Positions 7,000 to 15,328 of a stretch of 34,502 bases of DNA are shown piece after piece. The notes under the pieces were generated by a model. The model searched no databases. It was given only the letters and a program-made list of their open reading frames with translations, and was not told the origin of the DNA. The translations under genes were made by a program, and so were the position numbers. Position 1 is the stretch's first letter, and every line of letters begins with the position of its first letter. Source of the DNA: Clostridium sp. UBA4108 (GTDB lineage: Bacteria > Bacillota > Clostridia > Clostridiales > Clostridiaceae); assembly GCA_002381695.1 (NCBI GenBank), contig DFXM01000026.1:55108-89609 (forward strand). Direction: 5' to 3'.

Positions 7000-8454
7000 T
7001 TATTTTGAAGGTGTAATTATCCTTTTAGATACATAGTACCTACTATCATAATATGCAGAATTTAAGTTTGAAACCCTTACATAATCTCCAGGGTTTGGTG
7101 AATGAATAAATAAATCATTTCCTTTATAAATACCCACATGAGAGATGTCATTAGGGTCATTTGGAGTGCCGGTAAAGAATATTAAATCCCCAGGCATTAA
7201 TTCACTTCTACTGACAGTTTTTCCTTGATGAACTTGATAATAGGTTGACCTTTCAAGAGTTATACCTAATTGCTTGTACACATATTGTACTAGACCAGAG
7301 CAGTCAAATCCAAGGGGGGTAAAACCTCCCCATACATAAGGAACTCCTAAATATTTTTCAGATTCCGCAATAATATCAGCTTCAGTGTATGTGCTTTCTA
7401 TTAAAGGAGTTTCTTTAACAATAGGAGGTGTAGAGATATTTTCATTCACTATGGTAACGCAATTCCCATTTATATAACCTGATGAAGTATCAAAATTAAC
7501 TTTATACCAACCGTTAGAGTATGAAATTATCGGAAGTTTATTCCCATATCTGGATTTACCTATAACTTCATAATTGTCACCAGGACCAGATCTGATGTTT
7601 AAAGTATCTACATTAACAATGGCAATTTTCCCTGTTACATTAGGATCAACAGATTCGTCTGTGTTATTTCCATTATCAGGAGGAGTAATAACTCCGCTAC
7701 TAATAGTAATGTGATCTTTGCTTGCAAAACCTAAAGTGTTATTGTATTTTACTTGATACCAGCCATTATCTTCACCAACTATCTCGACTTGACCATTATA
7801 TGGGATTACTGATATTACCTCATAACTAGTGCTAGGACCTTTTCTAAAATTAAGGCCATAAGAATTAACTATTCCAATAGTTCCATTAGGTGATGGGGCT
7901 GGGGTAGATGTATCCTCATCGCCTCTATTAGGCCTATTCTCAGGTGTTGATATATAATCAGCACTTACATAGGCAGTAGAGTTATTGAATTTAATTTTAT
8001 GCCAGCCCTTAGAAGTTTCTAATATCTCAACCTCTTTTCCTTTTTGAAGGGAACCTATAATATTATGAGATGTACTATTACCATCTCTAACATTTAAAGA
8101 ATTTGCAATAACTGTACCAAATTTACTATTTTGGACTGTAGAATTCGAATTATCTAATTTAACATAATCAGATGAAATCCAGCCTAGCGAATTATTATAA
8201 TTAATTTTGTACCAACCGTTATTAATTTCTAAAACATTAACTTTTGTATTGTAAGAAAGCTTACCTATTATATTACTAGAAGTGTTAGCATTAGCTCTAA
8301 CGTTAAGAACAGTTGCAGTAACTACACCAGTAGACGAATAGGAAGAGGAACTAGATTTCTCATTAGAACTCGCAAGGGCTACATCATCAAGATTTGCAAC
8401 TAAAGCTGTAGCCATAGCTAAAGTAAATATGGGCGCTAAATATCTCTTTTCCAT
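7000..8454 (-). CDS. Secreted cell-wall hydrolase with four SH3b domains and an NlpC/P60 domain
   Basis: A 484-residue exported protein with a signal peptide (about residues 1-29). Four bacterial SH3 repeats lie at about 41-100, 111-169, 191-250 and 276-335, each with the LNVR...GW(Y/H)K pattern; they bind peptidoglycan. A catalytic NlpC/P60 domain (about 358-484) has the Cys in FDCSGLVQYVY, the His in ISHVGIY and a later His in FIHSPNPGDY, matching a Cys-His-His triad. The family cleaves gamma-D-Glu-diamino acid bonds in stem peptides, for wall turnover or daughter-cell separation. The ribosome binding site is AAAGGAGG. A consensus-like promoter lies upstream (8508-8536). Its insertion between nrdD and nrdG, in inverted orientation, is unusual. 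Confidence 0.95.
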   Translation of the reverse strand: MEKRYLAPIFTLAMATALVANLDDVALASSNEKSSSSSYSSTGVVTATVLNVRANANTSSNIIGKLSYNTKVNVLEINNGWYKINYNNSLGWISSDYVKLDNSNSTVQNSKFGTVIANSLNVRDGNSTSHNIIGSLQKGKEVEILETSKGWHKIKFNNSTAYVSADYISTPENRPNRGDEDTSTPAPSPNGTIGIVNSYGLNFRKGPSTSYEVISVIPYNGQVEIVGEDNGWYQVKYNNTLGFASKDHITISSGVITPPDNGNNTDESVDPNVTGKIAIVNVDTLNIRSGPGDNYEVIGKSRYGNKLPIISYSNGWYKVNFDTSSGYINGNCVTIVNENISTPPIVKETPLIESTYTEADIIAESEKYLGVPYVWGGFTPLGFDCSGLVQYVYKQLGITLERSTYYQVHQGKTVSRSELMPGDLIFFTGTPNDPNDISHVGIYKGNDLFIHSPNPGDYVRVSNLNSAYYDSRYYVSKRIITPSK

Positions 8455-8507
8455 TAATGCCCTCCTTTCGGGAATTAAATCATAATATGTAGAAAATAGT
8501 TATCTTA

Positions 8508-8536
8508 ATTATAAGATAAATTCTTGGTAATAACAA
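8508..8536 (-). promoter_or_regulatory. Sigma-A-type promoter of the NlpC/P60 gene, with palindrome over the -10 box
   Basis: On the minus strand TTGTTA (complement of 8531-8536) and TATAAT (8508-8513) are separated by exactly 17 bp. The -10 box lies inside the palindrome TTATCTT-N6-AAGATAA (8500-8519), which could be an operator. Confidence 0.6.
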
Positions 8537-8597
8537 TAATAGGATAGATAAATGCAGAATATTTTCAAAATACTACAAGGTCATCTTTTAGTGAAGT

Positions 8598-8612
8598 GAA
8601 ACCGTAGGTTTC
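8598..8612. repeat. Solitary array-type mini-hairpin
   Basis: GAAACC-GTA-GGTTTC is a perfect 6-bp stem with a GTA loop, preceded by GTGAAGT and followed by AATTAAG. It equals the array module GCAACC-GTA-GGTTGC with one compensated pair change. It lies alone in the 406-bp gap before nrdG. The rest of that gap holds only the promoter of the NlpC/P60 gene, an insertion-sequence-end-like segment (8725-8763) and AT-rich sequence without a clear nrdG promoter. Confidence 0.6.
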
Positions 8613-8724
8613 AATTAAGTTTGTGCATTATACAAATAAGCATATTACAAAAATTGAATTAACTAGAACTCCATATTATTACTGTTCAATTTAAATAGTT
8701 TATAAAATAAAGGCCTATTTTTGT

Positions 8725-8763
8725 ATTATGTAGTTCGTTATCAACACCATGTTAAAACAACGC
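8725..8763 (-). repeat. Insertion-sequence-end-like segment (copy B)
   Basis: On the minus strand it reads GGCGTTGTTTTAA, 16 bases, then AACTACATAAT. It shares this layout with 2704-2754 and 22894-22934. It is probably a degenerate end of a mobile element; no transposase is adjacent. Confidence 0.45.
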
Positions 8764-8860
8764 CAAAAAAATATAGAAGGATATGTTATATTATATTAAG
8801 CAGGAAAATGATACATTATAAATAACGGCATTTAGTGTATTTTATTAAGAGGTGAGAAAA

Positions 8861-9382
8861 GTGAAAAATAAAACAATAAGATTATCAGGAATAATACATG
8901 AGAGTTTAACAAATGGACCAGGAATGAGACGAGTTATATTTGCACAGGGATGTAAGCATAACTGTAAGAATTGCTTTAATAAAGATACTCATGATTTTAA
9001 TAGTGGAGTAGAATTTAAAGTTGATGATATAATAAAAGATATAAAGACAAATCCTCTTTTAAAGGGTGTTACATTTTCAGGGGGAGATCCTTTTGAACAA
9101 GGTGAGGGATTTAGTGAAATAGCTAAACAGGTTAGAAGTGAGAGATTTAATGTGTGGTGTTATACTGGATATACCTTTGAACAGATATTAAAAGGGTCAG
9201 AAACCAATAGTCAGTGGAAAGAATTAATCAATAATATAGATGTATTAGTAGATGGAAAATTTATAGAAAAATTGAAGGATGAGAATATAAAATTTAGAGG
9301 ATCTAGCAATCAAAGAATAATTGATGTTCCTAATAGTTTAAGGGAAAATAAAGTAATAGAAGCATCGGAAAGTTGCAGATAA
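8861..9382 (+). CDS. nrdG: Anaerobic ribonucleotide reductase activating protein
   Basis: A radical-SAM activase of about 173 residues that generates the glycyl radical on NrdD. The cluster motif is CKHNCKNC (three Cys for the [4Fe-4S] cluster), and FSGGDPFEQ is the SAM-binding segment; GPGMRRVIFAQGC is typical of NrdG. I chose GTG at 8861 because AGAGGTGA (8848-8855) is then well placed as ribosome binding site; GTG at 8852 overlaps it. The last codons (...ESCR, stop) are encoded by the first repeat unit of hairpin array 2: the sequence AGTTGCAGATAAG supplies Ser-Cys-Arg and the TAA. The native C-terminus may therefore have been replaced by a few repeat-encoded residues. Homologues usually end near the preceding ENKVI. 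Confidence 0.92.
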   Translation: MKNKTIRLSGIIHESLTNGPGMRRVIFAQGCKHNCKNCFNKDTHDFNSGVEFKVDDIIKDIKTNPLLKGVTFSGGDPFEQGEGFSEIAKQVRSERFNVWCYTGYTFEQILKGSETNSQWKELINNIDVLVDGKFIEKLKDENIKFRGSSNQRIIDVPNSLRENKVIEASESCR

Positions 9383-9766
9383 GTGCAACTGAGAGTTGCA
9401 GAGAAGCACTCACTTTGTTCGTTAGAGAAGTGCAGCAAGCTGCAGAGAATTGCAACTAATAGTTGCAGATAAGCACTCACTTTGTTCGTTAGAGAAGAGC
9501 AGCAAGCTGCAGAGAAGTGCAACTAATGGTTGCAGATAAGCACTCACTTTGTTCGTTAGAGAAGAGTAGCAAGCTGCAGCGAAGTTAATTCTCTGCACAT
9601 TTTGCGCACTTATCTGCAACCTACGGTTGCCCTTCTCTGACGAAGTCACTTCTCTACGCCTCCGGCGTACTTCTCTGCGAACCCCGTGAGCATTTCTCTG
9701 TGAACGCAGTGAACACTTCTCTACGCCTCTGGCGTATTTCTCTGCACCCCCTGGTTGCACTTCTCT
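9371..9766. repeat. Mini-hairpin array 2, filling the gap between convergent nrdG and the MBL gene
   Basis: About 18 mini-hairpins. The left half (AGAGAAG orientation) is three tandem units of 67 bp (period marked by ACTCAC at 9408, 9475 and 9542), each with three modules: GCAACT-N3-AGTTGC, ACTCAC-TTT-GTTCGT and GCAGCAAGCTGC. After GAAGTTAATTCTCT (9581-9594) the orientation flips to CTTCTCT. The right half has GCAACC-TAC-GGTTGC (9616-9630), TACGCC-TCC-GGCGTA, GCGAAC-CCC-GTGAGC (9677-9691) and GTGAAC-GCA-GTGAAC (9700-9714). It overlaps the nrdG stop on the left and ends 3 bp from the MBL stop on the right. Confidence 0.93.
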
Positions 9767-9769
9767 AAC

Positions 9770-10399
9770 TTAACAATTCATTATAATTACTTTATTTACG
9801 TCATCTAATTTATCTTCAATAGACAAAGTATTGCTGCCAACTCTAGTAGCGTTCTTCATAAATTTTAAAAATTTTTCCACGCCTTCTAAAGAAAACTTTA
9901 GATTAGGAGTAGCGTAATGCATAGGAATTACAACTTTACTTTGAAGTTTTTTGCAAAGTTTAGCAGCTTCTTCGCCATCAATGGTAAAATTACCTCCAAC
10001 AGGTATAAAGAGCACATCTATAGAACCAAGAAGGTCGAGCTCACTATCACTTAACATGTGTCCTAAGTCACCAAGGTGGCATACTCTAAGGTCATCTATT
10101 TCTAAAATAAATATTATATTTTCACCACGCTTTGCACCTTGCATTTTATCATGAAAGCTTGGAATTCCTTGAATTTTTATGTCCTTAATATTAAACTCTC
10201 CAACTGTATCCACAATATTTTCACATATAATATTAGATACATAATCATGATCAAAGTGATGATGACTAATAGTTGTAATGTCAACACATCCCCTATAAAT
10301 ATCATATCCGACACTTTCATCGAAAGGATCAGTAAGAATTTTAGTTCCTTTTGAATCAGTTATAAGAAAAGATGAATGGCCAAGCCAACGAATATCCAT
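9770..10399 (-). CDS. Metallo-beta-lactamase-fold metal-dependent hydrolase (UlaG/UPF0173-like)
   Basis: A 209-residue cytoplasmic protein. It starts MDIRWLGHSSFLI, the usual opening of the UPF0173/UlaG-like branch. Metal-ligand motifs are THD-like SHHHFDHD (residues about 45-52), a His in IPSFHDK, LGDLGH with Asp, and PMHYATPN near the end. The substrate is not predictable; relatives act on phosphodiesters, lactones or remain uncharacterised. The ribosome binding site TAGGAGG precedes the ATG. It converges on nrdG, with array 2 filling the whole space between the two stop codons (its TAA is 3 bp from the array). Confidence 0.9.
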   Translation of the reverse strand: MDIRWLGHSSFLITDSKGTKILTDPFDESVGYDIYRGCVDITTISHHHFDHDYVSNIICENIVDTVGEFNIKDIKIQGIPSFHDKMQGAKRGENIIFILEIDDLRVCHLGDLGHMLSDSELDLLGSIDVLFIPVGGNFTIDGEEAAKLCKKLQSKVVIPMHYATPNLKFSLEGVEKFLKFMKNATRVGSNTLSIEDKLDDVNKVIIMNC

Positions 10400-10596
10400 A
10401 TAAATACCTCCTAAAATAATACTATTACTTTATCTTACAACAATAAAAATATATAAACATATAAATAGAAGAATATATAAGTTGTAATTAAGTTTCTACA
10501 TTATTGAAATATATATATATTTATAAACAAAACTAAATCTTATTATAACTCTAATAATTAATTTTAATTAAATTAGCAATATTATAATAAAATGCT

Positions 10597-10625
10597 TTGA
10601 CAATAAAATATTAATATAATATAAT
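10597..10625 (+). promoter_or_regulatory. Consensus sigma-A promoter of ileS
   Basis: TTGACA (10597-10602) and TATAAT (10620-10625) with a 17-bp spacer, a perfect match to the housekeeping consensus. Transcription should begin near 10632, just upstream of the T-box leader. Confidence 0.88.
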
Positions 10626-10631
10626 GATATA

Positions 10632-10880
10632 AAATTTAAATTTAAATGCTAAGAATAGGAAAAGTACTTTAAAGGGTAGCTTACAGAGAGTGAACGGTGG
10701 TGTGAGTTCATAGTGAAGGTTAAAGGAAAATCACCTAGGAGCTGATGACTGAAGTTAGAGTAAGTCTATTCCGTAATTCTGCGTTAAAGAACAGGATATG
10801 TTAGTATCTGAAATAATACTTTTACACCATAGGTGGTATAAGCGAATTTAACTTCGTCCTATTAGGACGGAGTTTTTTAT
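10632..10880 (+). promoter_or_regulatory. T-box leader (isoleucine) with terminator, upstream of ileS
   Basis: Stem I begins with the GGAAAAGTA element and has GGTGGTGTGAG and a specifier region AAAATCACCTAGGAG, in which ATC (10730-10732) is an isoleucine codon, matching the downstream gene. The T-box core AGGTGGTATAAGCG lies at about 10831-10844; its TGGT would pair with the tRNA end, the T matching discriminator A of tRNA-Ile. A terminator follows: AACTTCGTCC (10850-10859) pairs with GGACGGAGTT (10865-10874), then a T run. Uncharged tRNA-Ile should stabilise the antiterminator and allow ileS expression. Confidence 0.93.
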
Positions 10881-10909
10881 TTCAAAATTAAGATTAAAAT
10901 GAATGAGGA

Positions 10910-10929
10910 AATTTAGCTTTAGCTAAATT
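10910..10929. repeat. Short perfect hairpin in the ileS leader
   Basis: AATTTAGCT-TT-AGCTAAATT, 9-bp stem, between the T-box terminator and the ileS start. Its role is unknown; there is no T run, so it is not a terminator. Confidence 0.55.
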
Positions 10930-10983
10930 CTAACCTAAATTTTGCATTCTAAAATTATAAATTAAAAATGAAGGGAGATTATT

Positions 10984-13900
10984 ATGTATAAGAAAGTAGA
11001 TAACACTAAGAGTTTTATGGATATAGAAAACCATATACTGAAAATGTGGGAAGAAAAAAATATAATTCAAAAAAACTTTGATTTAAATGAGGATGGAGAA
11101 TATTTTACTTTTTACGATGGTCCACCAACAGCTAATGGTAAACCACACGTAGGACACGTTATAACAAGAGTTATGAAGGATATAATTCCAAGATATAAGG
11201 TTATGAAGGGCTACAAAGTTTTAAGAAAAGCAGGATGGGATACTCATGGTCTTCCAGTTGAGCTTGAAATAGAGAAAAAACTTGGAATATCAGGTAAGCC
11301 TGAGATCGAAAAGTATGGAGTGGAAAAATTCGTTACAGAGTGTAAGGAAAGCGTTTTCTCTTATGTAGAGATGTGGAGAGAGATGTCTGAGAGACTTGGA
11401 TATTGGATAGACATGGATAACCCATATGTAACTTACCATAATGATTACATTGAATCAGTTTGGTGGGCATTAAAGCAAATGTGGGATAAGGAGTTAATAT
11501 ACAAAGGACACAAGGTAATGCCATACTGTCCAAGATGTGGAACAACCCTATCTTCTCACGAGGTTGCTCAAGGATATAAAGATGTAAAAGATAGCTCAGT
11601 ATACGTTAAATTTAAACTTAAAAATGAAGATAAATATATATTAGTATGGACTACAACTCCTTGGACATTACCAAGCAATGTAGCCTTGGCAGTAAATAAA
11701 AAGTATGACTATGTAGAAGTTCTACATGAGGGAGAAAATATAATACTTTCTAGATCACTTTTAAATAAACTAAATGGAGAGTATGAAGTAATAGCTGAGT
11801 TCAAGGGTGAAGAGTTATTAGGAAAAGAATATGAGCAAATGTTCAAATTCGAAACTCCAGAGGAGAAAGCCTTCTATGTGGTTCATGCGGACTATGTAAC
11901 ATTAACTGATGGTACAGGTATAGTTCATACAGCTCCTGCATATGGAGATGAAGATAACCAAACAGCGAAGAGATACAATCTTCCAATGATAAACTTAGTA
12001 AATGCAGAAGGTAAATTCGTTGAAGCAGTAGAGCCATGGGCTGGAATATTTGTTAAAAAAGCTGATGAAAAAATCATAGAATATATGAAAGAACACAACA
12101 TTCTTTATAAGAGCGAAAAATTCCTACACTCATATCCACATTGTTGGAGATGTGATACACCACTTCTTTACTATCCAAGAGAGAGCTGGTTTGTAAGAAT
12201 GAGTTCAGTAAGAGATCAACTTCTTGAGAACAACAATAAAATTAATTGGATGCCAGATAACGTAAAAACAGGAAGAATGGGTAAATTTCTAGAGGGAGTT
12301 ATAGACTGGGGTATTTCAAGAAATAGATATTGGGGAACTCCACTTCCAATATGGGAATGTGAATGTGGTCATAGGGAAATGATAGGAAGCGTAGAGGAGC
12401 TTCATAAAAAAGGAATTAATGTTCCAGAGGGAATAGAGCTGCACAAACCATATATAGATAAAGTAGAATTAAAATGTCCACACTGTGCTAAGAACATGAC
12501 AAGAGTGGATGAAGTTATTGACTGTTGGTTTGACTCAGGATCAATGCCATTTGCTCAATATCATTATCCATTTGAAAACAAAGAGCTATTTGAAGCTAAC
12601 TTCCCAGCACAATTTATATCTGAGGCAGTTGACCAAACAAGAGGATGGTTCTATACATTACTTGCAATATCTACAACAGTGTTTGAAAAAAATCCATTTG
12701 AAAACTGTATAGTGTTAGGTCACGTTTTAGATAAAGATGGACAAAAAATGTCTAAACACAAAGGTAACGTATTAAGCCCATTTACAGTACTTGATAATCA
12801 AGGAGCAGATGCATTAAGATGGTACTTCTACACAGCTTCAGCACCATGGCTTCCATCAAGATTCTATGAGGATGCAGTTATAGAAGCTCAAAGAAAGTTC
12901 ATAGGAACACTATGGAATGTATATTCATTCTACGTACTATATGCTGATTTAGATAAATTTAATCCAATGGATTATAAAGACTTTAAATCAGAAAACGCAA
13001 TGGATAAATGGATGATGTCTAAACTTAATACATTAGTTAAAAATATAGATGAACATTTAGAAAACTACAGAATAACTCAAGGAGCTAAAGAGCTAGAAGA
13101 GTTTGTTGATGAGTTATCTAACTGGTATGTAAGAAGAAATAGATCAAGATATTGGGTTGAAGAGCTTACAGATGATAAAATAGGAGCATACATGACTCTA
13201 TACAGAGTACTTGTAACATTTGCGAGAGTTGCATCTCCGTTTATACCATTTGTAACAGAAGAATTATATCAGAACTTAGTGGTTAATTTTGATAAAGAAG
13301 CACCAGAAAGCATACATTTATGTATGTGGCCAGAATATGTAACTTCAGAAGTAGATACTAAATTAGAAGAAGAAATGGATAAGGCTTATAAAATAGTTAA
13401 ACTTGGAAGAAGTGCAAGAAATGGAGCTAATATTAAGAATAGACAGCCTCTTGGAAAGATGTTAGTATCTGTAGATACACTTCCAGATTACTATGGAGAT
13501 ATAGTTAAAGATGAGCTTAACATTAAGGTTGTAGAGCTTGGAGCAGATATTTCTAAGTATGTTAACTTTGAAATAAAACCAAATCTTCCAGTGTTAGGGA
13601 AAGCTTATGGTAAGATGATACCTGGTATCAGAAAAGCTATAGGAACTATGAATCAAATGGAACTTGCTCAAAACATCAATAATGGTGGAATTGTAACAAT
13701 AACTGTGGATGGAACAGAGATAGAGTTAAATAAAGAGGCGTTACTAGTTACAATGCAAGGATTAGAAGGATATGCTTTTGCTGGTGAAGGTAGTATAGGT
13801 GTAGTTCTAGACACTACTATAACAGAAGAATTAAAAGAAGAAGGTCATGTAAGAGAAATCCTAAGCAAAGTTCAGAATATGAGAAAAGAATCTGGCTTTG

Positions 13901-14085
13901 AGGTTGCAGATAAAATAAAAATATATGTAACAGGGAATCCTATGTTAGAGGAAGTAATAAAGAAATTTGAAGAACAAATTAAAAAGGACACTTTAGCAAT
14001 GGAGGTTGTTTATGGAAATGAAAACAACCTAACAGAAGTTAAGATAAATGGAGAAACATTACTTTTAGCTGTTAAAAAAATTTAA
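10984..14085 (+). CDS. ileS: Isoleucyl-tRNA synthetase
   Basis: A 1033-residue class I synthetase that charges tRNA-Ile. The HIGH signature is HVGH (residues 55-58, in GKPHVGHV) and the KMSKS signature is KMSKH (588-592). The CP1 editing domain has the WTTTPWTLPSN threonine-rich segment. Zinc-type CxxC pairs are seen in CPRC and CPHC. An anticodon-binding region and a long C-terminal extension follow. The KMSKH loop, the GWDTHGLPVELEIEK segment and the length suggest the eukaryote-like 'type 2' IleRS, known for low mupirocin sensitivity; this assignment is from memory and moderate. GGGAG before ATG is the ribosome binding site. It is controlled by the T-box leader and followed 25 bp later by the LacI-family gene, probably in one transcript. 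Confidence 0.97.
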   Translation: MYKKVDNTKSFMDIENHILKMWEEKNIIQKNFDLNEDGEYFTFYDGPPTANGKPHVGHVITRVMKDIIPRYKVMKGYKVLRKAGWDTHGLPVELEIEKKLGISGKPEIEKYGVEKFVTECKESVFSYVEMWREMSERLGYWIDMDNPYVTYHNDYIESVWWALKQMWDKELIYKGHKVMPYCPRCGTTLSSHEVAQGYKDVKDSSVYVKFKLKNEDKYILVWTTTPWTLPSNVALAVNKKYDYVEVLHEGENIILSRSLLNKLNGEYEVIAEFKGEELLGKEYEQMFKFETPEEKAFYVVHADYVTLTDGTGIVHTAPAYGDEDNQTAKRYNLPMINLVNAEGKFVEAVEPWAGIFVKKADEKIIEYMKEHNILYKSEKFLHSYPHCWRCDTPLLYYPRESWFVRMSSVRDQLLENNNKINWMPDNVKTGRMGKFLEGVIDWGISRNRYWGTPLPIWECECGHREMIGSVEELHKKGINVPEGIELHKPYIDKVELKCPHCAKNMTRVDEVIDCWFDSGSMPFAQYHYPFENKELFEANFPAQFISEAVDQTRGWFYTLLAISTTVFEKNPFENCIVLGHVLDKDGQKMSKHKGNVLSPFTVLDNQGADALRWYFYTASAPWLPSRFYEDAVIEAQRKFIGTLWNVYSFYVLYADLDKFNPMDYKDFKSENAMDKWMMSKLNTLVKNIDEHLENYRITQGAKELEEFVDELSNWYVRRNRSRYWVEELTDDKIGAYMTLYRVLVTFARVASPFIPFVTEELYQNLVVNFDKEAPESIHLCMWPEYVTSEVDTKLEEEMDKAYKIVKLGRSARNGANIKNRQPLGKMLVSVDTLPDYYGDIVKDELNIKVVELGADISKYVNFEIKPNLPVLGKAYGKMIPGIRKAIGTMNQMELAQNINNGGIVTITVDGTEIELNKEALLVTMQGLEGYAFAGEGSIGVVLDTTITEELKEEGHVREILSKVQNMRKESGFEVADKIKIYVTGNPMLEEVIKKFEEQIKKDTLAMEVVYGNENNLTEVKINGETLLLAVKKI

Positions 14086-14110
14086 CTATGAGCTTTGGAG
14101 GTGATACTAG

Positions 14111-15103
14111 ATGGCAGCTTCAATTAAAGATGTAGCTCGTGAGTCAGGGGTATCTATAGCTACGGTTTCAAGAGTTTTAAATGGTATAGATGTAGTTAAT
14201 GAAGAAACAAAAAGAAAAGTTTTAGATGCTATTGAAAAATTAGATTATAGGCCTAATATACTAGCAAGAAGCTTAAAGACACAGAAATCTAGCACTATAG
14301 GAATAATAATACCAGATATATCTAATCCAGTGTATCCAGAGATAGTTAGAGGAGCAGAAGATGTGGCAAGCATATATAACTACAACATAATGCTTAGTAA
14401 CACAGATTTGGATAAAGAAAGAGAAAAAGAAGCCTTTAATATGTTAAGGGAAAAAATGGTAGATGGTATAATATATATGGGTAACTCCTTAGATGAAGAT
14501 TTAAAGGAAACTATAAAAAATATAAATGTACCAGTGGTATCCATAGGTACAATGGATGAGGGAAATGAAATTCCCAGCGTAGGTATTGATACCTACGCTG
14601 CCAGCTATGATGCTACAAGCTATCTTCAAAGAAAAGGTGATAGGAACATTGCATATATTGGTTATGAAGAGCATAGGTCTGTAGAAAACCAAAAGATGTT
14701 TAATGGATATAGAGATGCTATGGAAGATAACGGAACCTTTAAAGAGGAACTAGTATATTTTGGAGCCTTAAAAGCAGAAGATGGATATAAGGGAATAGAT
14801 GCAATTTTAAACAAGGAAAAAATCCAAGGAATATTTTGTAGCAACGATGAAATAGCTATGGGAGCTATAAATGCACTTAGAGAAAATGGCATAAGAGTAC
14901 CAGAAGATGTAGATGTAATGGGCTTTGATGATATCTCTATAGCATCTATATATCATCCAACCCTAACCACGGTAGCAAGACCTCTTTATGATATGGGTTC
15001 AGTAGGTATGAGGATTTTAATAAAAATAATCAATAAACTTGCTGTAGAGGAAACCTATTATTTACTACCTTATAATATAGTGGAGAGAAAATCTTGTAAG
15101 TAA
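14111..15103 (+). CDS. LacI/GalR-family transcriptional regulator, CcpA-like
   Basis: A 330-residue regulator. Residues 1-60 form the helix-turn-helix and hinge (ASIKDVARESGVSIATVSRVLNG, then LDYRPNILARSLKT). Residues 62-330 form the periplasmic-binding-protein-like effector domain (IGIIIPDISNPVYPEIVRGAE, FCSNDEIAMGA, DVMGFDDISIASIYHPTLTT). The hinge and domain layout resemble catabolite control protein A and clostridial RegA, but paralogues are hard to separate by eye. GGAGGTG precedes the ATG. Co-transcription with T-box-controlled ileS would tie a carbon regulator to isoleucine supply. The stop codon is followed within 2 bp by hairpin array 3, and the terminator lies after the array. Confidence 0.9.
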   Translation: MAASIKDVARESGVSIATVSRVLNGIDVVNEETKRKVLDAIEKLDYRPNILARSLKTQKSSTIGIIIPDISNPVYPEIVRGAEDVASIYNYNIMLSNTDLDKEREKEAFNMLREKMVDGIIYMGNSLDEDLKETIKNINVPVVSIGTMDEGNEIPSVGIDTYAASYDATSYLQRKGDRNIAYIGYEEHRSVENQKMFNGYRDAMEDNGTFKEELVYFGALKAEDGYKGIDAILNKEKIQGIFCSNDEIAMGAINALRENGIRVPEDVDVMGFDDISIASIYHPTLTTVARPLYDMGSVGMRILIKIINKLAVEETYYLLPYNIVERKSCK

Positions 15104-15327
15104 AGTACAACGTAGGTGTAGAGAAGGGTGCCAAAGGCACAGAGAAGTGCTCACTTCGTTCGCAGTGAAGTGTGAGCTTTGCTCACAGAGAAATACTCAC
15201 TGTGTTCGTAGAGAAGTGCAACCAAGGTTGCAGAGAAGAGTGAGCAAGCTCACAGAGAATTGCAACTGAAGTTGCAGGTAAGGGCTCACTTTGTTCGCAG
15301 AGAAGTACTGATGTACAGTTAATTTTT
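15104..15327 (+). repeat. Mini-hairpin array 3, between the LacI-family stop codon and its terminator
   Basis: All modules are in AGAGAAG orientation: GTGCC-AAA-GGCAC (about 15129), GCTCAC-TTC-GTTCGC (15149-15163), GTGAGC-TTT-GCTCAC, ACTCAC-TGT-GTTCGT, GCAACC-AA-GGTTGC, GTGAGC-AA-GCTCAC, GCAACT-GA-AGTTGC and GCTCAC-TTT-GTTCGC. It starts right after the TAA at 15101-15103 and ends with TACAGTTAATTTTTA (about 15314-15328), directly followed by the terminator hairpin. It should therefore be transcribed as 3' UTR. Confidence 0.92.
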
Positions 15328-15328
15328 A

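Noticed and set aside
9310..9760. Open frames of 70 and 112 codons on the minus strand
   Set aside because: Repeat-derived translations of array 2 (strings such as REVRRRRREV and EKCS). They overlap nrdG on the other strand and lack coding signals.
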